Shown piece by piece: positions 61,140-64,000 of a DNA stretch of 64,000 bases. Made by a program: the position numbers and the translations under genes. This DNA comes from Pomphorhynchus laevis. Taxonomy: Eukaryota > Acanthocephala > Palaeacanthocephala > Echinorhynchida > Pomphorhynchidae. A model generated the notes under the pieces. It was not told where the DNA came from and did not search any database. It saw only the letters and a list, made by a program, of their open reading frames with translations. The stretch lies in NCBI GenBank assembly GCA_012934845.2, contig WNNJ02002672.1:62001-126000 (forward strand), read 5' to 3'. Positions within the stretch are counted from its first letter, which is position 1. Each line of letters begins with the position of its first letter.

Positions 61140-64000
61140 ATCATCAACTGCCAGCTCTTCTATCGTGATCTTACCCACTAACGGCAGTCGTCCTTCTTTA
61201 CGAAAGCGCTTTCCTTCTCGCGATCGTTGCGTGATTGTCACTAATATAACTCCTTCCAACTCCTTATCTCCACAAACACGTCTCGACCACGATGTTTCCG
61301 CCTTCAGATCCATCCTCTCGTCTATTGTTTCTGCAGATAAACAATCCTTTTTCAAGGACATTTCTCCTGTCAAATTCATCTGTCTAAACAAATCTTTTCA
61401 ATCTAATCCTTCCCAGCCTCCTCTCCTAAAAATTATTTTCAAGCATCGCTCTCACGCGTCTTCTGTCCTCTCTCAACGATTCAAACTCATGTCATCTTCA
61501 ACCACTCGAATTTTCCCCGATCGCGCCCCTTCTGAAATCGCTCAAATCTCTTCAGCCCGCATCACTCTCCATCCGAAACATAGACGGAAATTTTCAAGTT
61601 GTCCACACCCGTCCAAAAATTCGATGGCGCTCCATCTCTCCTATGTGTCTTCTCCACTAGACTCTTTCGCCACTGCACACGGTTTTCGCCTGGGTCTCCT
61701 CAACACTAGATCTATTCTCAATAAATCCGATCTTATCCTCAACCTATTCACCAAGCAATCCATCGATCTCTTCTGCCTCACAGAATCATGGCACTCAGAT
61801 TCCGACGACCTTTCCATTCGCCGTCTGCTCTCTTCCGGTTCCTCCCTAGTCGAATTCGCCGCCCCCTCAGCTCTTGCCCTTCTAAATTCTCTAATCATGG
61901 CGGCATCGTCGCATTCGCGCGTCACCCCGCGTCTCTTCGCAAAATCAATCCCCCTTTCAGTCCTTGCTATTTTAAATTGCTCAATTGTCGTTCTTCTAAC
62001 CCGATCAATCTAGATCTCGCCATTGTATTTCGTCTTGGTTCATCAGCTCTTACATCCTTATTTTTTACCGAAATCGCTGACCTATTTTCTCATTGTTCTT
62101 TGTCCGCAATCCCTTCACTCGTTCTAGGCGACTTCAACATCCGCCTAGACCGCCCCTCTTCCACGGATTCCATCCGGTTCATCAACATTCTATCCAACTA
62201 CAATTACAATCTAATCTCCACTGCCCCAACACATATACTTAGTGCGGCACTCGACATCATCGCTGTCTCCGATCATTTTGCTCCCTACGCCTCAGTGTAC
62301 ATCTCTGATCCTGGTCTATCCGATCACTTTCTTATCACCATTGATCTCACTCACAACCACACCCCTCCTCACACACCTACAATCCTACGTTGCCCTTGGA
62401 GAAATCTTGACCTCTCCCTTCTCCGCTCTGCTATACTCAAATCGTATCTATCCTATCCCACAATAGCATATTCATCTCCTTACGATCTTGCCTTTCTTTT
62501 TGACTGAACTCACATCCACTCTCGATATTCTCTTGCCCTTCAAGTCTCACCCACATCGTCGCTTGCACCGTGCCCCATGGTTTGACATCCAATGCCTACT
62601 CTCAAAGCGTCGACTCCGCCATGCTTTTTGAATCTATCACCGCTCTCTTAGACGTGATTTCCGCTCGATCACTCCGTCTTTCCGTGATTCCTATCTTGCT
62701 CTTTGCCGGTCTCATCTCAACCTACTACGTACCAAATGCAACTCCTTCTGGCAGCATAAAATCATAACTTCATTCAACTCAAAGACTCTCTGGCCTACTT
62801 TTAACTCAATCCTTGCACGCTCCTTTTCGCCCGCCGTGCAACATCAATGCCCATGATTCGTCGTCATTTCTCCAGACTAAAGTATCCACGTTGCTCTCTC
62901 ACACCCAGTTCCCTATACTATCCCACTCTGCTCCGCCTAGCCTCATCCTTCCAGAACTCTTTAATATTCTCCCTGTCTCACCTACCGAAGTATCATCTGT
63001 ACTCATATCCTTGCCCAACAAAACCACACCTGCCGATCGCCTGCCTACCTACATATTAAATTCCATATGCTCATCGATATCCCCATTTCTCACAACCTTA
63101 TTTAACTCGTCCATCCGCAGTCATATCTTCCCTTTAAGCTGGAAATTCGCAATCCTTTTTACCCTCCCTAAAAAACAATCGCTCGACCCCTCCATTCCTT
63201 CTAGCTATCACAACATTTCACTACTCCCTACTCTTTCTAAGCTCTTAGAACGCCTCAGCTTTAAAAGAATCAACGCTTATCTCTCCTCATCCAATCTATA
63301 CCCTCCTTTCCAATCCGCTTTCCGCTCTAATCACTCCACAGAAATCGCCTGCATAAAAGTTTACAACGACTTACTCATTTCTCGAGACAAGGCTCTATAT
63401 AGTGTTCTCATATCCCGCGACCTCTCCTCCACATTCGACATTGTAGACCACTCCGTCCTCCTTTCTCGCCTTCGTTATGATTACAGCTTTTCTTTCTCCT
63501 CCGTAGCATGGTTTGCCTCATGTCTATCTGACCGTTGCGATATCTTCTGTTTTAATTCATCTTAATCCCCTCTCATTCCTATTTTTTTCGGTATCTTACA
63601 AGGTTCAGTCCTAGGTACCCCAATGTTCTCTTATCTGCTCTGCGATCTCTCTCTGTTTATCAAACCTAACACATTTAACGTCATGCAATACGCCGATGAC
63701 ATTCTAATCTATGCTCATGCACCCGCACATCACATACACGACATCGGCATTTCTGCCTCCAACTGTCTTTCTTCTATCTACAAACGTCTCTCCAATCTCC
63801 ATCTCGTTCTAAACCCCGAAAAGTCCAAAATAATGTGGATCCTCCCCCGTAAACCAAGCATATCTCCTCCCATTGTATCTTTTGCCTCATCGATCATCCC
63901 TATAGTCCACAATCTCACTTTCTTAGGCTTCCATTTCGATGATCACCTATCTTTTAAACCCTTCGTCTGTGACAAGGTCCGCTCATCTAACTTAATTCTT
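61140..64000 (+). mobile_element. L2/CR1-like LINE, copy 3, cut by the window end
   Basis: Closely related to copy 1. ORF1 region 61165-61640 (NGSRPSLRKRFPSRDRCVIV, VSAFRSILSSIVSADKQSFF, FPDRAPSEIAQISSARI, FSSCPHPSKNSMALHLSYVS in shifted frame); endonuclease 61660-62400 (FRLGLLNTRSILNKSDLILN, IDLFCLTESWHSDSDDLSIR, LVLGDFNIRLDRP, ALDIIAV, GLSDHFL); RT 62813-64000 (LPNKTTPADRLPTYIL, SSYHNISLLPTLSKLLERLS, FRSNHSTEIACIKVYNDLLI, SSTFDIVDHSVLLSRLRYDY, MQYADDILIYAHAP). Several frame changes make it inactive. The 3' end lies beyond the window. Confidence 0.85.
62813..63565 (+). CDS. LINE copy 3 RT, N-terminal and middle part
   Basis: 250 residues in one frame: LPNKTTPADRLPTYILNSIC (template-binding block), FPLSWKFAILFTLPKK, SSYHNISLLPTLSKLLERLS, LYPPFQSAFRSNHSTEIACI, ISRDLSSTFDIVDHSVLLSR (the block with the first catalytic D, normally LDLSAAFDTVDH) and WFASCLSDR. 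It shows the region that copy 2 has lost and that copy 1 lacks. The active site (YADD) follows in another frame at about 63690. Confidence 0.75.
   Translation: MHAPFRPPCNINAHDSSSFLQTKVSTLLSHTQFPILSHSAPPSLILPELFNILPVSPTEVSSVLISLPNKTTPADRLPTYILNSICSSISPFLTTLFNSSIRSHIFPLSWKFAILFTLPKKQSLDPSIPSSYHNISLLPTLSKLLERLSFKRINAYLSSSNLYPPFQSAFRSNHSTEIACIKVYNDLLISRDKALYSVLISRDLSSTFDIVDHSVLLSRLRYDYSFSFSSVAWFASCLSDRCDIFCFNSS

Overview
This is an AT-rich stretch of an animal nuclear genome, most likely an invertebrate. It has spliced genes with metazoan orthologues (a Ral GTPase and the DNA-repair factor XPC), very large introns, and a dense load of retroelements typical of invertebrates: Penelope-like elements, L2/CR1-like and RTE LINEs, and a Gypsy fossil. 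I cannot name the species. No tRNA, rRNA, CRISPR array or bacterial operon was seen.

Host genes. (1) 2644-2980 (+) holds the last two coding exons of a Ral small GTPase, ending in a CAAX box. (2) 5777-7618 (+) and about 17914-19743 (+) are two long coiled-coil exons, probably one gene split by a 10 kb repeat-filled intron; I do not recognise the protein. (3) XPC/Rad4 lies on the minus strand from 49412 to 20720. I reassembled it as four phase-compatible exons (49412-49248, 38744-37991, 26169-25913, 21163-20720) encoding about 539 residues. About 27 kb of its 28.7 kb span is intron, almost all mobile DNA. The coiled-coil gene and XPC converge at about 19.7-20.7 kb.

Repeats. The 1-2.5 kb region is one Penelope-like element (PLE) inserted in another. 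From 3461 to 17628 two nearly identical 1754-bp inverted arms enclose the first coiled-coil exon, a hammerhead ribozyme, a LINE and a 328-bp satellite array (12.36-15.29 kb). From 24 to 52 kb at least nine fragments of one PLE family occur in both orientations. Its fullest copy (48830-45770, minus) has the GIY-YIG nuclease before the reverse transcriptase, the permuted order known in Naiad-type PLEs. Its roughly 370-bp 3' tail is scattered over the whole window and seeds the satellite. From 41.7 to 45.2 kb lie fragments of three other non-LTR elements, at 49.5-50.8 kb a minus-strand LINE, and at 52.4-55.9 kb a broken Gypsy fossil. The right end carries two head-to-tail copies of an L2/CR1-like LINE (56.6-60.4 kb and 61.1 kb to the window edge); a third copy is at 21.4-24.1 kb.

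The most notable features are the hammerhead ribozymes at 5396-5479 and 32151-32235, with extra tandem cleavage strands at the first, the permuted PLE, the satellite built from inverted PLE tails, and the long inverted repeat around a host exon.
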